NCBI RefSeq assembly: GCF_000739655.1
Contig: NZ_BATR01000137.1
Coordinates: forward strand, 1-64,000
Length of the DNA: 64,000 nucleotides
Origin: Verrucomicrobium sp. BvORR106
GTDB lineage: Bacteria; Verrucomicrobiota; Verrucomicrobiia; Verrucomicrobiales; Verrucomicrobiaceae
Direction of reading: 5' to 3'
Both the position numbers and the translations under genes were made by a program. Of the stretch, positions 8,856 through 18,347 are shown in pieces. The stretch's first letter is position 1. Each line of letters starts with the position of its first letter. The notes beneath the pieces are model-generated. The model was not told the origin of the DNA. It saw nothing but the letters and a program-made list of their open reading frames with translations, and did not search any database.

Positions 8856-9799
8856 ACAGCGGGAGGAGCAGTGGGAGTTTTCGCTGCATCCGGTTGGGAT
8901 GCAAACACATCTTCAAAGACAAACCATTGATACCAGTACTGCTCGATCACGGAGCGCAGCACTTGGTTCCACTGGCTCGCGGCCTTCATCTGAGATTCGT
9001 TTCTGTCCAGGCCCGCGGTCGCCACACCAAAGGAGGGCTCCGCATGCACCCGGTAGCGCCGATACCCCATACGGATGATAAAAACGGGGTGGATCGTGGT
9101 ACGAGCCACGGTGGCTAGAATGAATGGACCGCGGGGAATATTCCACTCCACGCCGGGCTTGAAGTCTAGACGCATGGGCGAGACATCGAAGAGCACACGA
9201 TCGCCCTGAATGGCGACGATGCCGCCCTCGCCAATGGCTCGAGCGAGCTCTACCCCGAGCATGCTGCCAGGCTCGTTGTAGTGCACGACGAAGTCTTCTG
9301 ACTCTTGCCGCTCTCTCTTGTTTTTCTGGAATTCCTGACTCTCCCGCATGCGCTCAGGAGCGCGCACCATGTGGATGGGACACTTGAACCGATTGGCGAA
9401 CATGGGTGCCGCCACATCGTAGCTGCCCATGTGAGCCGTCATCAGCACAGCACCGTCTTCCTTGGCCTGAAGCTTGAGCAGGTCCGGCATGCCAGAGACC
9501 TCCCAAGTGATGATGTCATCCCCGTTTCTCACATGGGCCAGATCCGTCATGGTCCAGGCGAAATTCCAGAACACACGAAACGCCCGGAACTGGTTGCCCA
9601 GCAGGGAAGTTCCGGGCAGGACGAAGGTCAAGTTCCGCGCCACCGCATTTCGGGCGGTGCCACACAGCGCCCAGAAGATAAAGGTGAATCCCGCCATGAA
9701 GACCGGCTCCATGAACCAGGGGCAGTGCCGGGCCCCCCAGTGCAGGTAGCGCATCCAGATATCCCCATAGACAGAAAAACGACGCAACCAGCTTAACAT
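8852..9799 (-). CDS. LpxL/HtrB-like lipid acyltransferase
   Basis: 315 residues from ATG 9799 (MLSWLRRFSVYG); an in-frame ATG at 9877 is an alternative, and neither has a good ribosome-binding site. The protein has the H-x4-D acyltransferase motif in TAHMGSYD, followed by GGIVAIQGDR and IPRGPFILA, the pattern of the lysophospholipid acyltransferase superfamily branch that includes LpxL/LpxM and related ornithine-lipid or glycolipid acyltransferases. It is predicted to sit on the cytoplasmic face of the inner membrane and transfer an acyl chain from acyl-ACP. The acceptor, whether lipid A or another lipid, cannot be told. It is translationally coupled to the four-helix membrane protein downstream. 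Confidence 0.85.
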   Translation of the reverse strand: MLSWLRRFSVYGDIWMRYLHWGARHCPWFMEPVFMAGFTFIFWALCGTARNAVARNLTFVLPGTSLLGNQFRAFRVFWNFAWTMTDLAHVRNGDDIITWEVSGMPDLLKLQAKEDGAVLMTAHMGSYDVAAPMFANRFKCPIHMVRAPERMRESQEFQKNKRERQESEDFVVHYNEPGSMLGVELARAIGEGGIVAIQGDRVLFDVSPMRLDFKPGVEWNIPRGPFILATVARTTIHPVFIIRMGYRRYRVHAEPSFGVATAGLDRNESQMKAASQWNQVLRSVIEQYWYQWFVFEDVFASQPDAAKTPTAPPAV

Positions 9800-9934
9800 G
9801 TGCTCGGTGGAAAATGGGAACAGAGATGGAGATACAGCATCGGCAGGGCACTGAGAAAAGCCGATTTCGCGCATCATTCAACCACTGCTTGTGAATGAGG
9901 GCGGCACTGTGACAGCCCAAACCCGAAATTTCCG

Positions 9935-11968
9935 TCAAAACGCAAAACCGAAGGTGATATGCAACGCCCCCATGTCCTCCCCCTCCCTGCGGTCAGGATT
10001 GAAGCCGTAGTCCACCCGGAGCGGACCGATGGGAAGCTTGTATCGGATCCCCAGGCCGATGGCATAGCGCAGGTCTGAAGGAGAGGCGAAGACGTTGTCC
10101 TCCTCCCGGCTGACCGTGCCGGCATCGCCAAAGAGGGCCAGTTCCAGATTGGGCCGGATCTCGTAGGACAGCTCCACGCTGAAGACATGGGTGGCGGTGC
10201 CGCCCAGAGGCGTGCCTGACTTGGACTTGGGTCCCATCTCGCGCTCCGCGAAGCTGCGGACCGAGGTGGCCCCGCCGTTGAAGAGGCGCAGGTCGATGGG
10301 CAACTCGTCCACGCCGCCGCTGATCTGCACCGCCCTCGCCCGGGCTGCGGCCGCGATGCGGAGCTTCTTGGTAAGCGGTTGATACACGGCCAGGGAGATC
10401 TCGCTCTTGAGAAACTGCACGTCCCCTCCAGATGTCGTCACTCCCGCACTGGCCATCCATCCGTCTGTCGGCACCACCGGACTGTTCCGGTAGTCAAACA
10501 CCAACGCCATCCCCACGGACCCCAGATTGTACTCATCCGGCCCCAGTTCCTCTGGCGTCAGCTCTGTGGACTCCGTGCTGTTTGCCGAGACCTGGCCGAA
10601 GAGGCTGGCGGTGATGTGCTTGTTCCAGCGACGCTCCAGGGCCAGCTTGCCAAAATAGGACTGCCGGTCGTAGTCAAAGATGGAGAAGGTCTCCGCCCCC
10701 ACCTCGGCCGCCAGACTGTAGCGGGATCCAAAGAGGGCTGGATCAAGCAGTTTCAACGAACCGTTGATGCCCCGCCCGGTGTACTCCGCCTTCGCACTGG
10801 CGGTGTTCCCGCTGTCCATGAAGTTCACCTGCCGCACCTCGGCACCGATGATGGGTCCCTGGAAGGTCTCGTAGCCGCCATAGAATCCCACCGTGGTGCG
10901 CATGCCCTCCTCCCCCTTCACCTGTAGCACGAGGGTGCCTCCGGGTTGGGCCACGGGTTCCAGCTCCATCCGGGCAAACACCCCCGTATCCAGCAGACGA
11001 CGGTTCATGATCTCCAGTTCCGAGGGCGAGTACGTGGTACCCACGGCAGGCTTGAAGCTGGCCTTGATGAGTCGCTGGGCTCCTGCGGAGAACTTGGGGT
11101 CGATCTCCACTGCGCTGATCTCGTACACGGGGCCGGCCTGGATCTGGTACAAGACCGGAACCGTGCCCGAGGCATTGGCAGCCGGATTGGCCACGGCGTT
11201 GACGACGGCGGCAAAGTGGCCGCGCATTTGATAAACGCTGGCGATCTTCGCACGGGCGGTCTCCACTTTTACCTCACTGAACGGTTGCCCGGAGAACTCC
11301 GACACGGCCTCCTGCACCTCCTTGTCCCGCCCCAGCAGATCACCGGTGAACTGCACGCTGCCGAAGAGATACTTCCGGCCCTCTGTGATCTTCACCAGGA
11401 CGCCCACCTGCATGGTAGCCTTGTTGTAGTCGAACACCGGCTCCGCCACCGCGGCCTCCAGATACCCTTGAGCCTGGAAATAGCGCTGCACCAACTGGGC
11501 ACCCGCCTTGATGTCGGCCTCCACAAAGACCGGGCTGGCACTGCTGCCGCCCAGCTTGTCATGCGTAGGCCGCAAGAGATACCGCGTGAGCTGGACCTCC
11601 TCCTGGCTGGTATTTCCCTCGTACCGGATGGCTCCCACCTTGAAGACATCCCCCTCGGTCACCGCCAGCAGGGCCGCCCCACCCTGGATCTCCCAGTTCA
11701 CCACCGCGTCCGGATAGCCCAGATCCAGATAGCGCTGCCGGACAAAGAAGGCCAGGTCATCCGCCAGCGGCGCACTCATCTCCTTGTCCTCCGTGAGCTG
11801 GATCTGCTCCTGCACCACCGCCTTCACATCATCCGCCGCCCCCTTGCCCACGCCCGTCAGCTCCACACGCAGCCCCTGGGTCTCGATCACAAACGCCTGC
11901 CCATGCGCCAGCCCGGCCATGGCCAATGCCACCACCAATACCAGCAGACATGGAGGAAGTAATTTCAT
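9935..11968 (-). CDS. TamA/Omp85-family outer membrane protein
   Basis: 677 residues. A signal peptide (MKLLPPCLLVLVVALAMAGL, ending near AHGQA) is followed by several POTRA-like repeats over roughly residues 30-340 and a 16-strand surface-antigen (Bac_surface_Ag) barrel to the end. The terminal strand finishes LHITFGFAF, with the C-terminal Phe expected for BAM substrates. The start has AGGATAAG just upstream. With the TamB-like gene immediately upstream on the same strand this makes a TamA/TamB pair, thought to link inner and outer membranes for protein insertion or phospholipid transport. The gene is three residues-classes removed from BamA, which would normally be near lpxD or skp, so TamA is preferred. 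Confidence 0.88.
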   Translation of the reverse strand: MKLLPPCLLVLVVALAMAGLAHGQAFVIETQGLRVELTGVGKGAADDVKAVVQEQIQLTEDKEMSAPLADDLAFFVRQRYLDLGYPDAVVNWEIQGGAALLAVTEGDVFKVGAIRYEGNTSQEEVQLTRYLLRPTHDKLGGSSASPVFVEADIKAGAQLVQRYFQAQGYLEAAVAEPVFDYNKATMQVGVLVKITEGRKYLFGSVQFTGDLLGRDKEVQEAVSEFSGQPFSEVKVETARAKIASVYQMRGHFAAVVNAVANPAANASGTVPVLYQIQAGPVYEISAVEIDPKFSAGAQRLIKASFKPAVGTTYSPSELEIMNRRLLDTGVFARMELEPVAQPGGTLVLQVKGEEGMRTTVGFYGGYETFQGPIIGAEVRQVNFMDSGNTASAKAEYTGRGINGSLKLLDPALFGSRYSLAAEVGAETFSIFDYDRQSYFGKLALERRWNKHITASLFGQVSANSTESTELTPEELGPDEYNLGSVGMALVFDYRNSPVVPTDGWMASAGVTTSGGDVQFLKSEISLAVYQPLTKKLRIAAAARARAVQISGGVDELPIDLRLFNGGATSVRSFAEREMGPKSKSGTPLGGTATHVFSVELSYEIRPNLELALFGDAGTVSREEDNVFASPSDLRYAIGLGIRYKLPIGPLRVDYGFNPDRREGEDMGALHITFGFAF

Positions 11969-11990
11969 CTTATCCTGATCAATCTTAATA

Positions 11991-12038
11991 CTCAGTGCTC
12001 TGTGCTCTCTGTGCTCTCTGTGTCTCTGTGGTTAAATC
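11991..12038 (-). repeat. 9-bp-period tandem array between tamB-like and tamA-like genes
   Basis: On the minus strand the spacer reads TTTAACCACAGAGACACAGA followed by GAGCACAGA, GAGCACAGA and GCACTGAG, that is a period of about 9 bp with a CACAGAGAG core. It fills most of the 89-bp gap between the two genes. Confidence 0.75.
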
Positions 12039-12057
12039 TCATCCCGCCCGCCCTCGA

Positions 12058-15000
12058 CTACCTGAACCTCACCAGATAGTGCAACAGCCCGCGGAAGGTC
12101 CCCCGCTCGCTCACCTCACCGATGGCCTGGAGCCGGGGATTGATCTCATAAGTGGCCGTCACCGCGCGCTGGGTGTTCCCCGTGCTCAGGGGGGAGAAAC
12201 TGAAGCTTAGCTTGGGCGGCTCTTCGTCGATGCGCCGCGGGGCCGCCTTGCGGAAGAGCTTGCGGTACGTCTGACTCAGCAGAAGGAACGCGGCTCGGTT
12301 GGCCGCCACGCCCTCGGACGAGGTAAGGTCACCGGCCGTGGACCCGGTAGCCAGGAGCGTGGCAATCTCTCCCTCTGAAAGAGGCGGGTTCGAGGTAAAT
12401 CTCACCTTGGGTTTCAACGCCGGGCCATAGGCAAAAACGTTCACGACATAGTTTCCCACGACCGAGTCCCCCTGGAGGTCCAGCTCCGGGTCCAGCGGGC
12501 GCTCCTTGGTAAAGAGGATGTTCCCCCGGGTGATGTTCAGGCGGCTGAAGGGAAGCTGCACCCTGGCATTGTCCAGCGTGGAGCGGCCTGTCACTTCTGG
12601 GCTGCCCCCGGTGCCTCCGACGTGCAGGTCCACCACGACGGCGCCGTTGAGCACATTGCCCAGAAGGCGAACGGGATCACGAGTCACCACCTTCACGTCC
12701 AGCTTCCATTTATCAAACGGCGGTGGCGCAGCCGGTTTACCGGTGCTCCGCTTCACGGGCGGAGGTGGCGGAGGCAATTGCTCTGGCAGGGACAGCGGCA
12801 GGAACTCGATCTCTTTGAAGACGCGTCCTCGCACCAGCTCTACGCGACCGGAGACGGATGCGCCATCCAGCGGGCCTCGGATGGCCAGATTGCCATCGGC
12901 CCGCAGGCTCATCGTGTCATCCCGCAGGATGAGTGCCTGCCGCGCCACCACGTTGACGTTGATGTCCGGCTTGGCGAGGTCTTCCACATTCACCCCACCC
13001 GAGGCACGGATCTCGCCCCCAGCCAGGATTGCCGAAGCGTCCTCGATGGTGATCTTCTTCTCCACGAAGGAGAGATTGGTCCGCACATCCCGCACACTCA
13101 TCTGGCCCTTGGCGAGCTCAGCGGAGGGCACGTTCAGACGCAGCCTGCCCCGCCAGCTGGGCCGACGCAGCGGCCCCTCCAGTTTCACCTCCGCCCCCAC
13201 CGTCCCCTGCACCCGCTCCATGGTGGGCACCAGACGGGCGACAAAGCCCAGGTCGGACTCCGGCAGGCTCAGCTCTGCCTGCAAAGGGGCGTCCTGCAGG
13301 GTGGCGGGATCAGCCAGCACCTTCTCCACCTCCAGCGGCAGCGCGGCCTTGATGACCATGGGCTTCAGCGGGCTTTGCACCACCTCCGCTTCCACGCTCA
13401 GCCTGCCCGGCACCAGCTTCCCTTGCAGACGCACGCTGGCGGGCTCCAGCTTGCCCTTCAACGCCGCAGAGGCCAGATCGCTGACCTTCACATCCACATC
13501 CCCCGTCAGCTCCGCCAGGAGCCCCTGCAACTGCACCTTCCCCGCCACGGTGCCGCTGACTGGAGGCGACTTCCGCCCCAGGGCCGCGAAAAGCTCCTCG
13601 AACTTCAGGTCCTTCATCTCCAAGGCGACCTCCACGGGACGGGTGCGGTCCACGGGGATCTTAGGCCGCGGCTGCGCCCCCAGCGCGAGCGGGATGGTAA
13701 CCTTCCCGGATGCCAGGGCAACCGCACCCGACTTCACAGAGAGTCCGGTGAGCTTCAGATCGGTGTCCGAGACCGAACCCGCCGCCTCCAGCCGAAACTT
13801 CCCAAACTGGGCAAAGAGACGGGTGAGCTCCGCCGTGCGCCCCTCATGCCGGGTCTTCAGGTCCAGATCGTAGTGGTTGGGATTGCCCGCGAGGGCGAAG
13901 TCCTTGACCCGCACCACGCCGTTGCCCTTCACCTCCAGAGGCTTCAGTTTCCCAGAACCCGACCAGTCGAGCACCACCGACCCGCTGTTGATGGTCGGCC
14001 CCTTGAACAGCTCCAGCCAGCCGGAAAGTCCAGGCAGATCCGTCAGCCCCCCTTTCAGATCAGCGGTGAACGCATTCGGCTGGGCCAGCTCCATGGAGGC
14101 CACGCCGTGGACCTGGTTCTTTTCATCGAACCGGATGTCCAGCTTCTTCGCCGAGACCTTGCCCTGCTGCACCTCCAGATCCAGGCCGGCGTCTGCCAGC
14201 ACGGCGTTGAGCCACTGAACCTCCTTCAGATTCAGCGTTGCCACCGCCGCCACCCGACTGTGGTCACGCGCTTTCAGATCCGAGAGGTTGACACTCGCCC
14301 TCCCTTCCGTCACCAGCGCCCCGGCTTGAGGGGGAGGCAGACTTTCCACCGACTCCGTCTGGATCCAGCTGGTGAGCGCAGAGATCTGGGCAAACTCCGC
14401 CTTCCAGGCCACATTCGCGGGACGAGGCTCATCCAGGCTCATGTCTCCGGTGAGATGCAACGTGTTCTGGCCGTCAAACGCGAGGTCCAATGCCCGGATC
14501 TGCACCTTGTTTTCCTTGAATTCAAAGTTCACCTCCCCCTTCTCCAGAGAGCCTTGATTCCACTTCAGATCGGTGAGCCCCACAACCCCCGTGGCCTGAA
14601 TCCGGCGGAAGTTCTTCTCCCGCAGATCAGCGATGTCGAAGCGGACATCCGCCGTCCCATCCAGCACCCCAGAGGCGGGAGGGTAGATGTTCAGCCACTG
14701 CTTGAGGTCAGAGAGAGTGTTGAGATCTTCACCACGTAGGGTGACCTTCAGCGCCGCCTGTTGACGCCCCTCCAGATTCACCTGCCCGACCACCACCGCG
14801 CTCGTCTGGTCATTCAGATTGGCGCGTATTTCATGAACCGTGACCACCTTGGCATCCGTGGCGATGTTGACCTGAAAGTCGCTGAAGGCGTACTGCGAGA
14901 TCGTGAGATCCCTGCTGCCCAGCTTGAGATCCGCTCCGGCCAGGAGGGCATCTTTGACCGAGACGGTGCCACCGCCTTTGACGCCCCCGGTTAATATCGC

Positions 15001-16221
15001 GCGACCGGGCATGAGTTCCTCCAGCGCGGGCGCATCCAGCTCAAACTTGACCGTGGCAGGACTCCTGGCCGTTTCACGCCAGGAGGGCGGCAGGTCAGTC
15101 TGCCCCGTGAGTTTGACGTTGTTCCGCCCTGCCTTAATGATGGCATCATGAAGCTCGAGCCTCCCGGAGTTGATGGTGAGACGCGTGTTGAGATCATCCA
15201 CCTTGAAGCCATTCTGCCCGGTGATGAAGGAGGTGGCATGCAGGGCCAGGTCCGCCGTCAAAGCCTGCGGTTCAGCGGGCGGCCCTGAGACATGCCCGGC
15301 CAGCCGATCCACCTGCCAAGTCATCCCTGCGGGCAAGGCGACCCAGCGCCGCAAGTCAACATCGCCGAATTGATCCACCGCCAGTTCCAGATCCAGAGAA
15401 AGCTTTTCCTTCCCCACACCCTTCAGGCTCCCGTTCGTCTGCAGGTGACTGGCACCTGAGGTGAGGTCCAGCTCCAGAGGCAGTTCCCCTGCACTGAGTT
15501 GTGCCAGATTCACCGCGAGTTTCTTGATCGCCAGATCCGGCATCACCTCCAGATCCTGAAAGCGGATCCAGCGGTCCTGAAGAGCGGTGATGCCTCGCAC
15601 CTGCTCCAGATGCAGACTCTTCTGGGGGACCACCAATTCCTCGATCCGCAGTTCCCCGGTCTGCCCCTGTTTCAGGACGAGCGTGAGGTTCTTCAGGACG
15701 ATCTCTCCGTCCTGGGTGATGGCCCGCACGGTGACATTACGCAGGGCCAGATCATCCAGCCAGATATCGGGCAGGCTCTTCTTCTCGGCGGAAGGCTTGG
15801 GCTCCAGCCGAGGCTTCTGGTTGCGCAGATCCAGCACCACCACCGCGTCTGAAAGCTCAAAGCGATCCACGAACCGCCCCAGTCCCTGCCTCAGCAACTT
15901 CATGAGGCTGTACTCCGCACCCGCATTTTTGAGCTCGATGGACTGGAGCACCCCATCCTTCGGCCCCACGACGCGGACTTTTCCCACCTCAAAACCGGAG
16001 ATCACAGAGCCGCCAAACTGCCAGTCCAGCTGATAGCCAGCCTTCCCGGCAAAGTGATGTGCCCCCCAGTCCACGCCCCACCTCAGGAGCGGACGGTGAA
16101 AGATCACCAACACCAGCACAAGAGCCGCAATGCCCAGCAACACCCGCTTCAGCCAGACCCACCAGCGCGGGCGGGGCGCTTTACGGGGTTGCTTGGCTTC
16201 GGCAGAGGCGTTTTCACTCAC
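12058..16221 (-). CDS. TamB-like translocation/assembly module protein (DUF490)
   Basis: 1387 residues, the expected size for TamB/YtfN. After a basic N-terminus there is one membrane anchor (about residues 23-43, RVLLGIAALVLVLVIFHRPL), then a very long beta-rich repetitive region with many short DL/LK/VKG strands, as in the hydrophobic-groove taco of AsmA/TamB proteins. The C-terminus carries the DUF490 domain (LNNARVQLPFSRLNITRGNI, VNVFAYGPALKPKVRFTSNPPLSEGEI, LLATGSTAG). It spans the periplasm and probably works with the downstream TamA-like barrel. Two Pro-rich patches (PPPPPPVKRS) are present late in the protein. Confidence 0.9.
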   Translation of the reverse strand: MSENASAEAKQPRKAPRPRWWVWLKRVLLGIAALVLVLVIFHRPLLRWGVDWGAHHFAGKAGYQLDWQFGGSVISGFEVGKVRVVGPKDGVLQSIELKNAGAEYSLMKLLRQGLGRFVDRFELSDAVVVLDLRNQKPRLEPKPSAEKKSLPDIWLDDLALRNVTVRAITQDGEIVLKNLTLVLKQGQTGELRIEELVVPQKSLHLEQVRGITALQDRWIRFQDLEVMPDLAIKKLAVNLAQLSAGELPLELDLTSGASHLQTNGSLKGVGKEKLSLDLELAVDQFGDVDLRRWVALPAGMTWQVDRLAGHVSGPPAEPQALTADLALHATSFITGQNGFKVDDLNTRLTINSGRLELHDAIIKAGRNNVKLTGQTDLPPSWRETARSPATVKFELDAPALEELMPGRAILTGGVKGGGTVSVKDALLAGADLKLGSRDLTISQYAFSDFQVNIATDAKVVTVHEIRANLNDQTSAVVVGQVNLEGRQQAALKVTLRGEDLNTLSDLKQWLNIYPPASGVLDGTADVRFDIADLREKNFRRIQATGVVGLTDLKWNQGSLEKGEVNFEFKENKVQIRALDLAFDGQNTLHLTGDMSLDEPRPANVAWKAEFAQISALTSWIQTESVESLPPPQAGALVTEGRASVNLSDLKARDHSRVAAVATLNLKEVQWLNAVLADAGLDLEVQQGKVSAKKLDIRFDEKNQVHGVASMELAQPNAFTADLKGGLTDLPGLSGWLELFKGPTINSGSVVLDWSGSGKLKPLEVKGNGVVRVKDFALAGNPNHYDLDLKTRHEGRTAELTRLFAQFGKFRLEAAGSVSDTDLKLTGLSVKSGAVALASGKVTIPLALGAQPRPKIPVDRTRPVEVALEMKDLKFEELFAALGRKSPPVSGTVAGKVQLQGLLAELTGDVDVKVSDLASAALKGKLEPASVRLQGKLVPGRLSVEAEVVQSPLKPMVIKAALPLEVEKVLADPATLQDAPLQAELSLPESDLGFVARLVPTMERVQGTVGAEVKLEGPLRRPSWRGRLRLNVPSAELAKGQMSVRDVRTNLSFVEKKITIEDASAILAGGEIRASGGVNVEDLAKPDINVNVVARQALILRDDTMSLRADGNLAIRGPLDGASVSGRVELVRGRVFKEIEFLPLSLPEQLPPPPPPVKRSTGKPAAPPPFDKWKLDVKVVTRDPVRLLGNVLNGAVVVDLHVGGTGGSPEVTGRSTLDNARVQLPFSRLNITRGNILFTKERPLDPELDLQGDSVVGNYVVNVFAYGPALKPKVRFTSNPPLSEGEIATLLATGSTAGDLTSSEGVAANRAAFLLLSQTYRKLFRKAAPRRIDEEPPKLSFSFSPLSTGNTQRAVTATYEINPRLQAIGEVSERGTFRGLLHYLVRFR

Positions 16222-16376
16222 GGTTGCTTTGATTACGGATCTGACGGGTGGAGTGAGCGCAGCGAACCCTCAAGGTGCCCCTCTGGAATTCTCGACCGAG
16301 AACAGCCCACTGCGCAACTCGTGGGATACTCCTTGTCAAAACCGTCACCTGACCCACCTTTCCCTACGACTCCCCT
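16222..16376. other. Divergent promoter region between tamB-like and phospholipase D-like genes
   Basis: 155 bp between two divergent start codons; both promoters must lie here. No convincing hexamer pair or operator was seen. Confidence 0.4.
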
Positions 16377-17969
16377 ATGGCCCGCTCGGCAGCCTTTCCC
16401 CTCCTTCCCTTCTGGCTGTGCCTCCTGGCGCTCTGTCAGATGACCGCCTGTCGCACCGCCGTGCTGCCTGCGAGCAGCCTGGCCAAGGCGGTGCCGGTGG
16501 AGCCCTCCGCGCCAACCAGGACGGTGAAGGGCGAGAGCACGCTGACCCAGCACGTGCAGCGGGAGGTGAAGCAACATCCCGGTGAGGCGGGATTCTACGC
16601 CATCCGCAGCGGGGTGAATGCCTTGGGGCTGCGCCTTGCCCTCATCGACCGCGCCCGTACCAGCATCGACCTTCAGTATTACATCTGGAAGTCGGACACG
16701 GCCGGCCAACTGCTGGAAAGCCGCCTCCTCGCGGCAGCTGACCGGGGTGTGAAGGTGCGTCTGCTGCTGGACGATGTCGGGATCAAGCCCTCCGACTCGT
16801 ATCTCCGCATCCTGGACTCGCACCCCAACATTGAGGTGCGTGTCTTCAATCCCCTCTCCCTGCGCACGCTGCCCAAGCTGGGCTTTCTGCTGGAGTTCCA
16901 CCGCGTGAACCGGCGCATGCACAACAAGTCCCTCACCGTGGACGGCCAGCTCACCGTCATTGGCGGACGCAACGTGGGTGACGAGTATTTTGAAGCGCGT
17001 CAGGACATGGACCACGATGACCTGGACGTCCTGGTGGTGGGGCCGCCCGTGCCCGAGGTGACCCACTCGTACAATCTCTACTGGAACAGTCCCGCGGCGG
17101 CCCCGGCGGCCCTGCTCACCTGGACCGGCCCGACGTCTGACGATCTGCCACTTTTGAGGAAACAACTGGCCCAGCACGAGGCCCAGATGAAAGGCACCGC
17201 TTACTACCGTGCCCTCATGGAGAACCCTTTCCGCGACTGGCCCCGTACTCCGGCCCGCCTCCTGTGGGGACAAGCGCGCGTGTACTGCGACCCGCCGGAG
17301 AAGGCAGATGTCTGGGCAGGCCCCAGCACCCCGCATCTGATGCCCCAGCTCATCCCCCTCGCGGACAAGACGCACAAGGAGCTCTTCATCGTCTCCGCCT
17401 ACTTCATCCCCGGCAAGGACGGCATGAAGTACCTCAAGAAGCTGCGCCAGCGTGGGATCCGGGTAGTGGTGTTCACCAACTCCCTCTCCTCCACCGAGGT
17501 CCCGTGGGTTCACTGTGGTTATGCGAAGTATCGCAAGCCCCTGCTGCGCATGGGTGTGGAGCTGCATGAGGCCAAGCCCAACGCCTCCCTCATCTCCCGC
17601 TCGCCCACTGGAGCCCGTCGCGCCGGGCTGCGGGGATCCTCCGGTGCCAGCCTTCACGCCAAAACCTTCGTGGCCGACCGCCACCGCGCTTTCATTGGCT
17701 CGCTCAACTTCGATCCCCGCTCATTGAACCTCAACACCGAGCTCGGCATGGTGTTTGAGAATCAGGAGCTCGGCACCCGCATGGCCCAGGCCATCGATGA
17801 GCATCTCAAAACGGATTCGTACAAGCTGCAATTGGAAGGCAACCGGCTCGTGTGGGTGACGCTGGAGAACGGCAAGGAGGTGCGTTATCTCGACGAACCC
17901 GCCACCACCTGGAGCAAGCGGCTGTTTATCCGCACCGTGGCGCTGTTGCCGATTGAAAGTCAGTTGTAG
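16377..17969 (+). CDS. Phospholipase D/cardiolipin synthase-like lipoprotein
   Basis: 530 residues. The N-terminus has a hydrophobic stretch ending LCQMTACRTA, which can act as a lipobox, so a lipidated, exported protein is likely. Two HKD motifs are intact: HNKSLTVDGQLTVIGGRN near residue 180 and HAKTFVADRHRAFIGSLNFD near residue 425, the duplicated catalytic halves of the PLD superfamily. IDLQYYIWKSDTAG is also typical of cardiolipin-synthase-like members. It could cleave or exchange phospholipid head groups in the periplasm, which fits the surrounding envelope genes. The substrate is not determined. Confidence 0.9.
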   Translation: MARSAAFPLLPFWLCLLALCQMTACRTAVLPASSLAKAVPVEPSAPTRTVKGESTLTQHVQREVKQHPGEAGFYAIRSGVNALGLRLALIDRARTSIDLQYYIWKSDTAGQLLESRLLAAADRGVKVRLLLDDVGIKPSDSYLRILDSHPNIEVRVFNPLSLRTLPKLGFLLEFHRVNRRMHNKSLTVDGQLTVIGGRNVGDEYFEARQDMDHDDLDVLVVGPPVPEVTHSYNLYWNSPAAAPAALLTWTGPTSDDLPLLRKQLAQHEAQMKGTAYYRALMENPFRDWPRTPARLLWGQARVYCDPPEKADVWAGPSTPHLMPQLIPLADKTHKELFIVSAYFIPGKDGMKYLKKLRQRGIRVVVFTNSLSSTEVPWVHCGYAKYRKPLLRMGVELHEAKPNASLISRSPTGARRAGLRGSSGASLHAKTFVADRHRAFIGSLNFDPRSLNLNTELGMVFENQELGTRMAQAIDEHLKTDSYKLQLEGNRLVWVTLENGKEVRYLDEPATTWSKRLFIRTVALLPIESQL

Positions 17970-18000
17970 GCCGCGGCATTTTCCCTGCGTCCACGTCTTC

Positions 18001-18116
18001 TGGCACACCTTCAGGGTGCATTCAATTCATCAGTATCCAGGAGTATCGCTACGCTCAACCCCTGGCTACCATCTGAGATGCCTTCGGCATAGTAACAAGA
18101 ATACACCAGCATCCCT
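18001..18116 (-). repeat. Dispersed repeat family B, copy 2
   Basis: On the minus strand: TATGCCGAAGGCATCTCAGA, GGTAGCCAGGGGTTGAGCGTAG, a variable centre, TCCTGGATACTG, then CACCCTGAAGGTGTGCCAGAAG. The last part, a second hairpin CACC-CTGAA-GGTG, is also in copies 3 and 4, showing the full unit is about 110 bp. Confidence 0.75.
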
Positions 18117-18192
18117 ATCAGAACGCGATTGCACCTTCAAGTCAGGCGGAGCATTCCGACAGTCCGTGGCTCGCCCCTTCAAGAACCTCCTC

Positions 18193-18306
18193 AGCCATGC
18201 TGAAGGCATTGCAGATAGTAGCCAGGGGCCGGGCCAGTTTTACGAGCTCTGCCCCTGGTTTCCAGAAAATTTCATCGCACCCTGAAGGGGTGCCAGAAGG
18301 CACGTC
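18193..18306 (+). repeat. Dispersed repeat family B, copy 3
   Basis: Contains CCATGCTGAAGGCATTGCAG, GTAGCCAGGGGCCGGGCCAG, GAGCTCTGCCCCTGGTTTCC and CACCCTGAAGGGGTGCCAGAAG. The arms CCAGGGGC and GCCCCTGG are perfectly complementary, so the centre forms a long hairpin. Confidence 0.8.
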
Positions 18307-18347
18307 AATCACTCCTGATTTTCTCCCGTCTCCATGCCGGATCACCT

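Larger units (their letters stand above)
17970..18347. repeat. Intergenic region holding two family B repeats in opposite orientation
   Basis: 378 bp between the convergent phospholipase D-like and oxidoreductase genes. It holds a minus-strand family B copy (about 18001-18116) and a plus-strand copy (about 18193-18306), separated by about 75 bp of unremarkable sequence. No gene is supported. Confidence 0.75.

Noticed and set aside
12622-14739. 705-residue open frame antisense to the tamB-like gene
   Set aside because: Shadow frame rich in His, Gln, Arg and Pro with no domain; the TamB-like gene on the other strand is continuous and typical.
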